DNA from: Bifidobacterium simiarum
GTDB taxonomy: Bacteria > Actinomycetota > Actinomycetes > Actinomycetales > Bifidobacteriaceae
DNA length: 64,000 bases
Assembly: GCF_002802905.1 (NCBI RefSeq)
Contig: NZ_PEBK01000005.1
Span: 62,346 to 126,345, forward strand
Reading direction: 5' to 3'
Positions 1 to 9,324 of the stretch are shown here, in pieces (the stretch's first letter is position 1; each line of letters begins with the position of its first letter). A program made the translations under genes and the position numbers. Below the pieces are notes generated by a model, which did no database searches, was not told the origin of the DNA, and saw nothing but the letters and a program-made list of their open reading frames with translations.

Positions 1-357
1 GAATGGAGGGTAGGGCAAATTCTTTCCGGGCTTCCCCTTGAGGGGAAGCTGGCAGCCGGAGGCTGACTGATGAGGTGATGGGTGAAGTCGGCGTTGAGAG
101 GTCGAACCGTGCGAATGGGTCGGTGTTTTGCCGGTCACCTCATCCGGCCGACTACGTCGTCCACCTTCCCCTCAAGGGGAAGGCAAGATAGGGGTGCAGT
201 ATCCCCTGAGGGGAAAGATGAATGGAGGGTAGGGCAAATTCTTTCCGGGCTTCCCCTTGAGGGGAAGCTGGCAGCCGGAGGCTGACTGATGAGGTGACAA
301 GCGAAGTCGGCCCTTCAGAGGGAAGGCAGGAAAGGTTGGATCGGGTTATGAGTGCGC
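1..357. repeat. Intergenic block of MITE-like palindromic repeats
   Basis: No gene is supported here. Bases 1-78 recur almost unchanged at 220-297, a direct repeat with an offset of 219. Each copy holds the palindromic core CTTCCCCTTGAGGGGAAG, a small hairpin (CAGCC..GGCTG) and the end CTGATGAGGTGA. An inverted copy, starting CACCTCATC and ending with the same core, lies at about 136-186. The same element recurs at about 55990-56105. The structure suggests a non-autonomous mobile repeat. Short reading frames across it are by-products of the repeats. Confidence 0.75.
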
Positions 358-1224
358 TCACCCGTGGAAGACGCGGTCGCGGATGTAGCGGCCGGAGTCG
401 TCGAGCGCGGCGGAGTAGCGCGTGTAGTCGCTGAGGATCACGCCCATGTAGAGCATGTCGACGATGGCGACGTGCGAGACGCGGGAGAAGATCGCGTTGC
501 CGTAGATGGTGCGTTCGCCATGGCCCGCGTACAGGCACACGTCGGCCCAGTTGGCCAGGGGCGTGCCGTTGGAGTTGGTGATCGCAATGGTCTTGGCGCC
601 CTGATTGCGGGCGAGGCGCAGTGCCCGCACGGTGTCGTCGGAGCTGCCGGAGTAGGAGAACGCCACGGCGACGTCCTGATCGGTCAGGTGCCCGGCGCTG
701 ATCCGCTGCATGTAGGCGTCGGTGTTCATGCGGCACTGCAATCCCAGATAGCCGAGCTTGATGTTGAGGTCGTTGGCGGGGACCACGGAGTTCTCGACGC
801 TGTAGATGTCGATGACGCGGGCGTGGCCGAGCAGGTCCACGGCCCTGCGGAAGTCCTTGGTGGACAGGGATTCGAGCAGATCGTCGAGCATACTCTTTGC
901 GCCGGCGACCGCGCGGGTCGGGATCTCGTCGATGTTGTCCCACGGATGCAGGTCGAATCCGTCGAGCGGATCGAACGACTGGGGGCTTTCGGTGGGGTGG
1001 TTGAACGTGTAGCGCAGATCCCGGTAGCCGGTGAAGCCGAGCTTGCGGGCGAACCGGATCACGGTGGGCTGGCTCACCCCGGCGCTGTCGGCGAGTTCGG
1101 CGACGGTCATCGACGCCACGTCGTCGTAATGGTCGCGGATATAGGTCGCCACCATGCGCTCCGCCGGTCGGAGCGAAGCGTAGATATTGCCGATTCGTTG
1201 ACGTATATCGACGGGAATGCCCAC
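358..1224 (-). CDS. MurR/RpiR family transcriptional regulator
   Basis: Sugar-responsive DNA-binding regulator of about 288 aa. The N-terminal HTH_6 domain (about residues 1-80) contains SVGQPT-like recognition-helix sequence (DSAGVSQPTVIRFARKLGF). The C-terminal SIS domain (about 120-270) binds phosphosugars in this family; SYSGSSDDTVRALRLA is its typical phosphosugar-binding loop. I chose the GTG start at 1224 because GGAGGGATCC lies just upstream; an ATG at 1275 would add a 17-residue tail of no recognisable kind. No sugar-catabolic gene adjoins it in the window, so the regulated pathway cannot be named. Confidence 0.88.
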   Translation of the reverse strand: MGIPVDIRQRIGNIYASLRPAERMVATYIRDHYDDVASMTVAELADSAGVSQPTVIRFARKLGFTGYRDLRYTFNHPTESPQSFDPLDGFDLHPWDNIDEIPTRAVAGAKSMLDDLLESLSTKDFRRAVDLLGHARVIDIYSVENSVVPANDLNIKLGYLGLQCRMNTDAYMQRISAGHLTDQDVAVAFSYSGSSDDTVRALRLARNQGAKTIAITNSNGTPLANWADVCLYAGHGERTIYGNAIFSRVSHVAIVDMLYMGVILSDYTRYSAALDDSGRYIRDRVFHG

Positions 1225-1382
1225 GCGGATCCCTCCATCATCGCTGCAAGACAATTGGGAAGCTACCACACACAATCTAGTGCAACGGAGCCGACGGAGA
1301 GAACCGGTGGGCTGACGTGAAGATGAACGGGCGGTGAATATCGTGAGGGAGACCGTTCACCAGACCTCCCTCACGATCGCGG

Positions 1383-2195
1383 TCAGCGTCGCCGCAGCGG
1401 CGCCAGTTCGAACACCTCGTCGGACTGGCGGGCCACGTCGGGGCTGTGCGTCACGATGATCACGCACTTGCCCTCCGAGTGCGCCAGCTCCCGGAAGATG
1501 CGCATGATGTCGTCCTGCGTGGCGAGATCGAGGTTGCCGGTGGGCTCGTCGGCGATGATTACGTCCGGTCCGTAGCTCAGCGCGCGGGCGATGGCCACGC
1601 GCTGCTGTTCGCCGCCGGACAGATGCAGGATCCGCTCGTTTGCGTATTCCTCGGCCAGTCTCACCTTGGCCAGCAGCTCGCGGACGATCTCGGGCTTCGG
1701 CCGGTCGAAGGACTTGCCGCTGGCGTCCATCGACAGGACGATGTTCTCCTCCACGGTGAGCGAGGGCAGCAGGTTGAAGCTCTGGAAGATCACGCCGATA
1801 TCGTGGCTGCGGAAGTCATAGCGGTTGGTCCGTTCCAGATCCTTGCCCTTGTAGAGAATCCGTCCCTCGGTGGGGGAGGTGAGACCGGAGAGCAGGGAGA
1901 GCACGGTGGTCTTGCCCGCGCCGGACGGGCCGGTGATGGCATGCACCCGGCCCGCCTCGAACGTGTGGCTCAGATCGTGGATCACCTGCTTGCCGCCCTT
2001 GGTGTAGGCATAGGACACGTGGTTGAGCGCCAGCACGGCCGTGTCGGCGGTCGTGGCGTCCTCCGGACGATCGTCGGTGACGGTGTCCTCGGACCGATCG
2101 GTGGACGTGGTGGTTTCGGTGGACGTGGTGTCCTTGTCGGTTTCGGTTGTCTTGTCGGTTTCGGTTGTCTTGTCGGTTTCGGTTGTCGTGGTCAT
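1383..2195 (-). CDS. ABC transporter ATP-binding protein (MacB/LolD type)
   Basis: ATPase of an FtsX-type exporter, 270 aa. Residues 1-50 are a low-complexity Thr/Asp/Glu tail containing TETDKT three times in tandem, encoded by 18-bp DNA repeats at about 2130-2190. The nucleotide-binding domain follows: Walker A GPSGAGKTT, signature LSGGEQQRV, Walker B VIIADEPTGNLD, with a switch His in VTHSPD. The ATG at 2195 has AAGGAG seven bases upstream. It lies 64 bp downstream of the permease gene on the same strand, so the two form an operon. The substrate is unknown; related pairs export peptides or lipids or serve resistance. Confidence 0.9.
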   Translation of the reverse strand: MTTTTETDKTTETDKTTETDKDTTSTETTTSTDRSEDTVTDDRPEDATTADTAVLALNHVSYAYTKGGKQVIHDLSHTFEAGRVHAITGPSGAGKTTVLSLLSGLTSPTEGRILYKGKDLERTNRYDFRSHDIGVIFQSFNLLPSLTVEENIVLSMDASGKSFDRPKPEIVRELLAKVRLAEEYANERILHLSGGEQQRVAIARALSYGPDVIIADEPTGNLDLATQDDIMRIFRELAHSEGKCVIIVTHSPDVARQSDEVFELAPLRRR

Positions 2196-2259
2196 GATGA
2201 CTCCTTCCGAGGTCTGGTACTGACCTGATACGGGTATTCGGATGGTACGGGGACGGGGA

Positions 2260-4029
2260 TCAGGACCGGTCGGCCAGGATCTGCAGCGGCTCGTACCGGA
2301 TCACCGAGATGATGCCGGCCAGTGCCGAAAGCAGCGTGAGTCCCAGTCCAATGGCCACCATCTTGGCCACGATCGCGAAGTTCACCGTGGCGTTGACGTT
2401 GCTCACGTAGCTGATCGCCCGCTGCATGCCGCCCGGTCCGCGCTGGCTACCGGACTGCTGCGCGTTCGACTGCGTACCCGAGGAGCCCGTGGAATCCGAG
2501 GAATCATAGGAGTTGGAATCGGCGGAATCGGAACTCGAGGAGCCGGAATCCGTATTCGATGAATCCTGCTGATCGGGGCCGCCCATGTCGGCGTTGCGAC
2601 CGAACTGCGCCTGCTGCGACTGGGCCTGCGATTCCTGCGACGAGATCTGCTGGGCCAGCAGCTGATTCGACACAGGCACCGACGCCGCCGCGCCGCCGGC
2701 CACGCCGAGCGCGATGCCGATCATCGTCACGATCAGCAGCTCGACGGCGAATTGGGCCGCGACCTTCGCCTTCCGCACGCCGATGGCGGTGAGCACGCCC
2801 ACCTCGTACTTGCGCTCGCGGATGTTGAACAGGTTGATCACGATGAGCACCACGGCGCCCACGGCCAGCACGATGATCAGCAGCGTCAGCGCGAACTTGG
2901 CGAGATTGTCGAGCGGCACCAGCGAGGCCTCGTAGTTCTCCACGTCGGACGACTGCACGGTGTAGGTGTCGTCGAGGCCGGCCTTCTCCACATCCTTGGC
3001 GAAGGTCTCGTAATCGCTCTTGCTGCCGAGCACATAGGTGAAGTTGAGCTGGGTGGCCGCGGTCTTCGAGGAGGAATCCGAGGAACTGCTCGAGGAGGCG
3101 GCCTTGGCGGTGGTGTCGGAGTCAAGGCCAAGCGACTTGAGCGTGGAGACCGAGGTGTAGATCGCGTTTGCGGCGTCCTGGCTGGTGCCGCCCATCGGAC
3201 CGCTCTGCGTGGTGTTCTCGCTGGTCGTGTTCTTGTAGATGCCAACGATCTTGAGCTTGTAGGTGACGGACTCGTCGGTCGGGCTGGTGACGGTGATGGT
3301 GTCGCCCACCGACAGATCGTTGAAATCGGCCAGCGACTTCGAGATGATGGCCTCGCCGTTGCTGGCCGAATCGTAGCCGAAGACCTCGCCGTCCACCATG
3401 GTGAACGAGCCGTTGCGGGCGTTGGCCACCGCGGTGTCGGAGGAGAAGCCGGTCAGGGAGAAGTCACCCTGCGTCATGCCTCCCATCTGACCGCCGTCGC
3501 CGCCGGGGCCGCCCTGACCCTGTGCGTCGCCGCGGTTGGCATTATCGGAGCCGGAGGAGCCGGAGGAACTCGACGACGAGGACGACGAACTCGAGGAGGA
3601 GTTGCTGGCGGAGGTGCTGCTCTCCACCGGCTGGAAGTCGTCGGTGGCGCTTACCGAGGTCTCCTCGGTGTAATAGGTGCTCACATCGACGCTGGAGGCC
3701 TTGGCGTACTTGAGATAGTCGGCCAGGGTGAGTGAGCTCTGATCGAGCGCGGAACGCATGGCGTCGAAGTCCGGCTTGCCGTCGGAGCTGGAGGAGCCCG
3801 ACGACGAGGACGAGCTGCGCGCCTGACTCATCAGCTTTTCACGGTCCACGCTGATCGTGGCCGTCACCGTGGTGTTCTGCAATCCCTCGTCGCGAGCGGT
3901 CTGCGCGGCGTCGCGTATCGACAGTCCGATGGTGGCCGCCGCGGCGATGATCGCCACGATGATGACGATGAGGATGTTGCGCCCCTTGTTCCTCGTCACC
4001 GACCTGACGGCGTTCTTGACAATAAACAT
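2260..4029 (-). CDS. ABC transporter permease, FtsX/MacB-like
   Basis: Membrane component of the exporter, 589 aa. It begins MFIVKNAVRSVTRNKGRN followed by a hydrophobic helix (about residues 18-40). A long extracytoplasmic MacB_PCD-like domain follows, then three C-terminal helices in the FtsX arrangement (about 400-460 and 550-580). The extracytoplasmic part carries several runs of Ser/Gly/Asp, including near-pure serine stretches, and a Gln/Ser-rich linker between the last helices. Such runs are likely flexible and prone to length change. The frame stays open far upstream to 5331, but MFIVKN at 4029 is the natural start: transmembrane segment 1 follows at once and the upstream part overlaps the methyltransferase gene in antisense. 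Confidence 0.88.
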   Translation of the reverse strand: MFIVKNAVRSVTRNKGRNILIVIIVAIIAAAATIGLSIRDAAQTARDEGLQNTTVTATISVDREKLMSQARSSSSSSGSSSSDGKPDFDAMRSALDQSSLTLADYLKYAKASSVDVSTYYTEETSVSATDDFQPVESSTSASNSSSSSSSSSSSSSGSSGSDNANRGDAQGQGGPGGDGGQMGGMTQGDFSLTGFSSDTAVANARNGSFTMVDGEVFGYDSASNGEAIISKSLADFNDLSVGDTITVTSPTDESVTYKLKIVGIYKNTTSENTTQSGPMGGTSQDAANAIYTSVSTLKSLGLDSDTTAKAASSSSSSDSSSKTAATQLNFTYVLGSKSDYETFAKDVEKAGLDDTYTVQSSDVENYEASLVPLDNLAKFALTLLIIVLAVGAVVLIVINLFNIRERKYEVGVLTAIGVRKAKVAAQFAVELLIVTMIGIALGVAGGAAASVPVSNQLLAQQISSQESQAQSQQAQFGRNADMGGPDQQDSSNTDSGSSSSDSADSNSYDSSDSTGSSGTQSNAQQSGSQRGPGGMQRAISYVSNVNATVNFAIVAKMVAIGLGLTLLSALAGIISVIRYEPLQILADRS

Positions 4030-4226
4030 GATCGTCCTTTGATATCGGGCCGTGTCCGGCCCCGGTTGATTGGTCCTGCGCGTCGCCCTTCGCTCGCGCG
4101 CTACTTTCGAGGGTCGTCCGCGTTGATGGAAGATCTCTGGCGCACGACTCGAAACGTCCCGGCAAAAACGCCGAAATTGCCCGAACGATTCCTGAAAGTC
4201 GACTGGGAGCCGAAATCCGCGGTGTT

Positions 4227-4311
4227 GTGACGGCAACGGAGTCGTGACGGCAACGGAGTCGTGACGGCAACGGAGTCGTGACGGCAACGAAGTCGTGACG
4301 GCGGCGGAAGC
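4227..4311. repeat. Five tandem copies of a 17-bp repeat
   Basis: GTGACGGCAACGGAGTC is repeated head to tail at 4227, 4244, 4261, 4278 and 4295. The first three copies are identical, the fourth has one change and the fifth several. The block lies in the 294-bp gap between two divergent genes and ends 12 bp before the methyltransferase start. The fixed 17-bp period and position suggest a cluster of operators, but a slippage-prone satellite is equally possible. Confidence 0.9.
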
Positions 4312-4323
4312 GGAGGCGCTAGC

Positions 4324-5298
4324 ATGGAACACATGCTTGACACGTATGGAATCCTGTATGACGAAACGCTCGACAATCCCGACGCCACGCGCATCAAACG
4401 AGTGGCCGAACTCATGAAAAGCCGTGGCCGCCGCAAGGCCGGCAAGTTCCTCATCGAGGCGCCGCAGGCCGTACGCGAGGCGCTCGCCTGCCGCGCCGAT
4501 TTGATGGAGGACCTCTACGTCGAGGTGGACGGCGAGGGCTCCCCGGTCAGCGAACGGGCCGGCGAGATCGAACGGGAGATCCTGGCGGGGACTCCCGAAC
4601 GGGTGCCGGCCGGCGCCCGCCGCGTGTTCATTCACCACGTTTCCTCCCGCGTGATGGCCTCGATCACCACGGACGCGCAGGGCATCTTCGCCATCGCCGA
4701 CATGGGCGATCTGGTCGGACCCCTCGCCGACTTCTCCCTCTACGAATCGATCGGCCGGGCCGAAGGGGCGCGTGGGACGGACTCCGCCGAAGGGTCGGCG
4801 GCCCACGTCCCGATGGTCGCCGCGTTCTGGCAGGTGCGCGATCCGGGCAACGCCGGTACGGTGATCCGCACGGCCGACGCCGCCGGCGCGGACGCCGTGG
4901 TGCTGGTCGACGACTGCGTGACCCCGTACAGTCCCAAGGTGATCCGTTCTACGGCCGGATCCCTGTTCCACATTCCGGTGCTGCGTGCCTCGGTCGACGA
5001 CTTCTTCGAATGGTGCGCCTCCAGCGGTCTGACCACCATGGCGGCCGACGTGTACGGCACGGAGACGACGAAGCCGCGGTCGCTGAGCGAGTTGATCGCC
5101 GCTCCCCGCGGCGGCGACGATTCGCGGTCGGGCCGCGCCGTACTGTTCGGCAACGAGGCGCGCGGACTGGAGACGTCGATCCTCGAACGGTGCAACGACA
5201 TCGTCTCCATTCCGATCTACGGACGGGCGGAATCGCTGAACCTCGCCACCAGCGCCTCGGTGCTGCTCTACTCGCTCGCCATGCGCGACCGCGCCTGA
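4324..5298 (+). CDS. SpoU/TrmH family RNA 2'-O-methyltransferase
   Basis: S-adenosylmethionine-dependent methyltransferase of the SPOUT superfamily, 324 aa, predicted to act on rRNA or tRNA in the cytoplasm. The N-terminal part (about residues 20-130) fits the SpoU substrate-binding domain. The catalytic knot shows its three motifs: RDPGNAGTVIRTADAAGADAV near 172-192, LFGNEARGLE near 275, and IPIYGRAESLNLATSASVLLY near the end. The ATG at 4324 has GGAGG upstream; a second ATG lies three codons on. It directly precedes pheST, a common actinobacterial order. Confidence 0.9.
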   Translation: MEHMLDTYGILYDETLDNPDATRIKRVAELMKSRGRRKAGKFLIEAPQAVREALACRADLMEDLYVEVDGEGSPVSERAGEIEREILAGTPERVPAGARRVFIHHVSSRVMASITTDAQGIFAIADMGDLVGPLADFSLYESIGRAEGARGTDSAEGSAAHVPMVAAFWQVRDPGNAGTVIRTADAAGADAVVLVDDCVTPYSPKVIRSTAGSLFHIPVLRASVDDFFEWCASSGLTTMAADVYGTETTKPRSLSELIAAPRGGDDSRSGRAVLFGNEARGLETSILERCNDIVSIPIYGRAESLNLATSASVLLYSLAMRDRA

Positions 5299-5498
5299 CC
5301 GTACCGTGCGACCGCGCGTGACCGTCCTCATCCCGAGTCCATCCCCCTAATGTCCATCAATATCCACATGCCCTATGTCTAGTCATATGGGGACAATGTG
5401 AGATTGGTGTTTCGCGCCGGGGCCGGTCCTTCCGACCATCCGCTCCGGGGCGGAAATGTTGTAAGCAAACGTTGTTATGCCTATGGAAAGGTGTCCCT

Positions 5499-6566
5499 GT
5501 GGCAGATGTTGCATCATTCGATGCCGAAGCGGTGACGGCTGCCGTCGCCGAAGGCATCGAGAAGATTCAGAACGCCTCCACCCTGGAGGAGTTGAAGGCT
5601 ATCAAGTCCCGGTACGCCGGCGCCGAATCGGCGATGACCCTCGCCAGCAAGGCCATCGGTGCGCTGCCGAAGGACCAGAAGAAGGACGCGGGCAAGCTGA
5701 TGGGCAAGCTGCGCGCCGACTTCGGCCGCGCGTTCGGCACCAAGGAGTCCGAGGTCAAGGCCGCCGAGGAGGCCGCGAAGCTCGCCAGCGAGACGGTGGA
5801 CATGACCCAGCCCGTCAACCGCAAGCCGCTGGGTGCCCGCCACCCGCTGCCCAAGGTGATGGAGGACGTGCAGGACTTCTTCGTCTCGATGGGCTGGCAG
5901 GTCGCCGACGGTCCCGAGGTGGAGACCGAATGGTACGACTTCGACGCCCTGAACTTCGGTCCCGACCATCCCGCCCGTCAGATGCAGGACACCTTCTACG
6001 TCAAGGGCAATCAGGCCAAGGACGCCGCCGGCTTCGTCGGCTCCAACATGGTGATGCGCACCCAGACGTCGTCCGATCAGGTGCGCGCGCTGCTCACCCG
6101 CGGCGTGCCGCTGTACATCGCCTGCACGGGCCGCGTGTTCCGTACCGACGAGCTTGACGCCACCCACACCCCGGTGTTCCACCAGTGCGAGGCTCTGGCC
6201 GTCGACAAGCACCTGACCATGGCCAACCTCAAGGGCGTGCTCGACAAGCTCGCCGTGGCCATGTTCGGCCCGGAGGCCAAGAGCCGCCTGCGCCCGAGCT
6301 ACTTCCCGTTCACCGAGCCGAGCGCCGAGCTCGACCTGTGGTTCCCCGACAAGAAGGGCGGCCCCGGCTGGATCGAGTGGGGCGGCTGCGGCATGGTGAA
6401 CCCGAACGTGCTCAAGTCCGCCGGCATCGACCCGGACGTGTACACCGGCTTCGCCTTCGGCGTGGGCATCGAGCGCACGCTGCTGCTGCGCCACGACATC
6501 AACGACATGCACGACCTGGTCGAGGGCGACGTGCGTTTCTCCGAACAGTTCGCGATGGGGGAGTGA
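5499..6566 (+). CDS. pheS: Phenylalanine--tRNA ligase alpha subunit
   Basis: Catalytic subunit of the (alpha-beta)2 synthetase that charges tRNA-Phe. Residues 1-90 form the N-terminal helical arm. The class II core follows: motif 1 around HPLPKVMEDVQDFFVSMGW, motif 2 around FRTDELDATHTPVFHQCE, motif 3 GFAFGVGIERTLLLR. Length of 355 aa is normal. I start at the GTG at 5499, preceded by AAAGG; the open frame from 5472 would begin at a TTG with an atypical MLCLWKG leader. The beta subunit gene follows after 6 bp. Confidence 0.96.
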   Translation: MADVASFDAEAVTAAVAEGIEKIQNASTLEELKAIKSRYAGAESAMTLASKAIGALPKDQKKDAGKLMGKLRADFGRAFGTKESEVKAAEEAAKLASETVDMTQPVNRKPLGARHPLPKVMEDVQDFFVSMGWQVADGPEVETEWYDFDALNFGPDHPARQMQDTFYVKGNQAKDAAGFVGSNMVMRTQTSSDQVRALLTRGVPLYIACTGRVFRTDELDATHTPVFHQCEALAVDKHLTMANLKGVLDKLAVAMFGPEAKSRLRPSYFPFTEPSAELDLWFPDKKGGPGWIEWGGCGMVNPNVLKSAGIDPDVYTGFAFGVGIERTLLLRHDINDMHDLVEGDVRFSEQFAMGE

Positions 6567-6572
6567 AGTACC

Positions 6573-9191
6573 ATGCCGATGATTGATATTGATTGGCTCA
6601 AGGACCATGTCGAGGTTCCCGAGGACCTCACCTACGAGCAGCTGGCCAAGGATCTGGTGCGTGTGGGTCTCGAGGAGGAGGAGATCCACCGTTCGCAGCT
6701 GACCGGCCCGATCGTGGTCGGCTACGTGGTGGACGCCACCCCGGAGCCGCAGAAGAACGGCAAGATCATCAACTGGTGCCATGTGGACGTCGGTGACGAG
6801 TACAACGAGACCGACGAGAACGGCAACAAGGTGCCGCGCGGCATCATCTGCGGCGCGCCGAACATGGCCGCCGGCGAGAAGGTCGTCGTCACGCTGCCCG
6901 GCGCTGTGCTGCCCGGTGACTTCCGCATCGAGCCTCGCAAGACCTACGGCCACATCTCCAACGGCATGTGCGCCTCCGAGCGCGAGCTCGGTCTGGGCGA
7001 TGCCCACAACGGCATCATCCTGCTGCGCGAATACGGCTTCTCCAAGGAGGAGTACGACGCGCTCGAGCCGGGTGACGACGCCATGGAGCTGCTGCACCTG
7101 AACAACCCGCTGCTGGAGATCAACATCACCCCCGATCGCGGCTACGCGTTCTCCTACCGCGGCGTGGCCCGCGAATACCATCACGCCACTGGCGCCGCCT
7201 ACGTCGATCCGGCCATCGAACTGGGCGAGAAGGCCCCGCACGAGGCCAAGAGCATCGACGGCGCGGCCCCCGTGAAGGACATGGACGTGTTCGTGGAGGA
7301 CAATAACCCGATCCACGGCGTCGTCGGCTGCGACCGCTACTACGGCCGCATCGTGCGCGGCTTCAACCCGAGCGCCCCGACGCCGAGCTGGATGCGCCGC
7401 CGCCTGATCCGCGCCGGCATGCGATCCATCTCTCTGGCCGTGGACGTGACCAACTATGTGATGCTCGATCTGGGCCAGCCGCTGCACGCCTACGATCTGA
7501 ACAAGATCGAGGGGCCGATCGTGGTCCGTCGCGCCGGCGAGGGCGAGCAGCTCACCACGCTGGACGAGAAGGAGCACAAGCTCAGCCCCGAGGATCTGCT
7601 GATTACCGATTCGCCGAACGGCGAGCGTGCCTCGCGCATCCTCGGTCTGGCCGGCGTGATGGGCGGCCTGTACGGCGAGGTCACCGACGAGACCACCGAC
7701 CTGTTCATCGAGGCCGCGCACTTCGATCAGGTGACCATCGCGCGTTCCGCCCGCCGCCACAAGATCCCCTCCGAGGCGTCCCGTCGTTTCGAACGCGGCG
7801 TGGATCCGCAGCTGCAGCCCGCCGCCGTGGAAATGGCCGTCGAACTGCTGACCCGCTACGGCTCCGGCGAAGGCTCACGCACCCCGGTCGACTACAACCA
7901 GACCAAGCGTCCGAACGACATCCGCTTCAAGGTGAGCGAGGTGTCCCGCGTGGCCGGTCTCGACCTCGACACCAACCGCATCTCCGACATCCTCACCGAC
8001 ATCGGCTGCCATGTGGGCGGAGGCGGCAACGGCGAGTTCTCCGTGCTGCCCCCGACGTGGCGTCCGGATCTGACCGAGCCGTGCGATCTGGTCGAGGAAG
8101 TGGCCCGACTGGTCGGCTACGACGAGATCCCGGTGATCGTGCCCCCAGTGCCCGTCACCGGCGACACCGGTCTGACCCTCGAACAGCGCCGTCAGCGCTG
8201 GGTGGCCGATACGCTCGCCCAGTACGGTCTGGTGGAGACGCTGAGCTACCCGTTCGTCGGCGACGCCGACTACAAGGCGTTCGCCATGGACGCCAAGGCG
8301 ATCAAGCCGGTGAGCGTGGAGATCACGAACCCGCTGGCCGGTGACCGTCCGTTCCTGCGCCGCTCCCTGCTGCTGACGCTGGCCCGCACCGTGCAGCGCA
8401 ACATCCGTCGCGGCCTGCAGAATGTGAGCCTGTACGAACTGGGCCATGTGTTCCTGTGGGATCCGAACGCTCCGGCGATTCCGGCCCTGCCCGGCGGCGT
8501 GAAGCCGACCGACGAGCAGCTGGCCGCCCTTGACGCCGGTCTGCCCGATCAGCCGCAGCATGTGGCCGCCATCTTCACCGGCAAGGCCGAGGATTCCGGC
8601 TGGCTGGGCGAGACCCGCGACGTGGACTGGTCCGACGCCGTCGAGGCCGTGCGCCGCGTGTTCGACCGTCTGGGTGCCGAGCTGAATCTCGTGCAGCCCG
8701 CCGCGGCCGACGTGCCGGCCGAATGGCATCCGGGCCGCTACGCCGAGATCGTGGCCGCCGACGGCACCAAGGTCGGCGAGGTCGGCGAGTTCCACCCGCA
8801 CGTCAACGAGGCGCTGGGCTTCCCGGAGCACTCCGCGGCGTTCGAGCTGAACCTCACCGCATGGCTGCCGACGCTGGACGATAAGCCGGTGCAGGCCAAG
8901 CCGATCTCCACGTTCCCGCCGGTTCGTCAGGATCTCGCCTTCACCGTGCCCGAGTCGGTCACCGCCAGGCAGCTCGAGGACGTGATCCGCGAGGCCGCCG
9001 GTGACGCGCTGGAATCCATCGAACTGTTCGACGTGTTCTCCGGCGAGCAGGTGGGCGAGGGCCAGAAGTCGCTGGCCTACGCCGTGGTGTTCCGTTCCCC
9101 GGTCAAGACCCTGGACGCCTCCGACAGCGAGGCGATCCGACAGGCCATCGTCGAGAAGGCCGCCACGCTGGGCGCCCAGCTGCGCGCCTGA
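6573..9191 (+). CDS. pheT: Phenylalanine--tRNA ligase beta subunit
   Basis: Second subunit of the synthetase, 872 aa, including the editing site. Order of domains: N-terminal B1 with the tRNA-binding fold (about 40-160), B3/B4 editing domain (about 230-420), B5 DNA-binding-like domain (about 440-520), the pseudo-catalytic core (about 530-740), and a C-terminal ferredoxin-like anticodon-binding domain (FPPVRQDLAFTVPESV onward). The ATG at 6573 has a purine-rich GGGGGAGTGAAG upstream. A strong terminator follows at 9198. Confidence 0.96.
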   Translation: MPMIDIDWLKDHVEVPEDLTYEQLAKDLVRVGLEEEEIHRSQLTGPIVVGYVVDATPEPQKNGKIINWCHVDVGDEYNETDENGNKVPRGIICGAPNMAAGEKVVVTLPGAVLPGDFRIEPRKTYGHISNGMCASERELGLGDAHNGIILLREYGFSKEEYDALEPGDDAMELLHLNNPLLEINITPDRGYAFSYRGVAREYHHATGAAYVDPAIELGEKAPHEAKSIDGAAPVKDMDVFVEDNNPIHGVVGCDRYYGRIVRGFNPSAPTPSWMRRRLIRAGMRSISLAVDVTNYVMLDLGQPLHAYDLNKIEGPIVVRRAGEGEQLTTLDEKEHKLSPEDLLITDSPNGERASRILGLAGVMGGLYGEVTDETTDLFIEAAHFDQVTIARSARRHKIPSEASRRFERGVDPQLQPAAVEMAVELLTRYGSGEGSRTPVDYNQTKRPNDIRFKVSEVSRVAGLDLDTNRISDILTDIGCHVGGGGNGEFSVLPPTWRPDLTEPCDLVEEVARLVGYDEIPVIVPPVPVTGDTGLTLEQRRQRWVADTLAQYGLVETLSYPFVGDADYKAFAMDAKAIKPVSVEITNPLAGDRPFLRRSLLLTLARTVQRNIRRGLQNVSLYELGHVFLWDPNAPAIPALPGGVKPTDEQLAALDAGLPDQPQHVAAIFTGKAEDSGWLGETRDVDWSDAVEAVRRVFDRLGAELNLVQPAAADVPAEWHPGRYAEIVAADGTKVGEVGEFHPHVNEALGFPEHSAAFELNLTAWLPTLDDKPVQAKPISTFPPVRQDLAFTVPESVTARQLEDVIREAAGDALESIELFDVFSGEQVGEGQKSLAYAVVFRSPVKTLDASDSEAIRQAIVEKAATLGAQLRA

Positions 9192-9197
9192 CATCCT

Positions 9198-9236
9198 GAC
9201 CCCCGCGACCCAGTGAGGTTGCGGGGGTCTTTTTTC
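9198..9236 (+). terminator. Rho-independent terminator of pheST
   Basis: A 13-bp stem (GACCCCCGCGACC paired with GGTTGCGGGGGTC, one G-U pair) with a 6-nt loop is followed directly by TTTTTT, 7 bases after the pheT stop. Confidence 0.93.
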
Positions 9237-9324
9237 TCTTCCGGTTTTCCTCTGCGGGCGAAGATCGCGCGGGTTTGCGGGCAAATCCGTGATTTTCCCG
9301 GCGGCCACTGCTATGAAAGGAACT

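Noticed and set aside
4030-5331. Extension of the FtsX-like permease frame to 1023 aa
   Set aside because: The extra part is antisense to the methyltransferase gene and the 17-bp repeats, and the natural start MFIVKN is at 4029.
5299-5498. Possible leader-peptide attenuator before pheS
   Set aside because: I found no Phe-rich leader peptide and no convincing terminator/antiterminator pair.
5514-7760. A 748-aa antisense frame over pheST, and similar long antisense frames over arg genes, argH and tyrS
   Set aside because: They are typical shadows of GC-rich genes with strong third-position bias; the sense genes are unmistakable.
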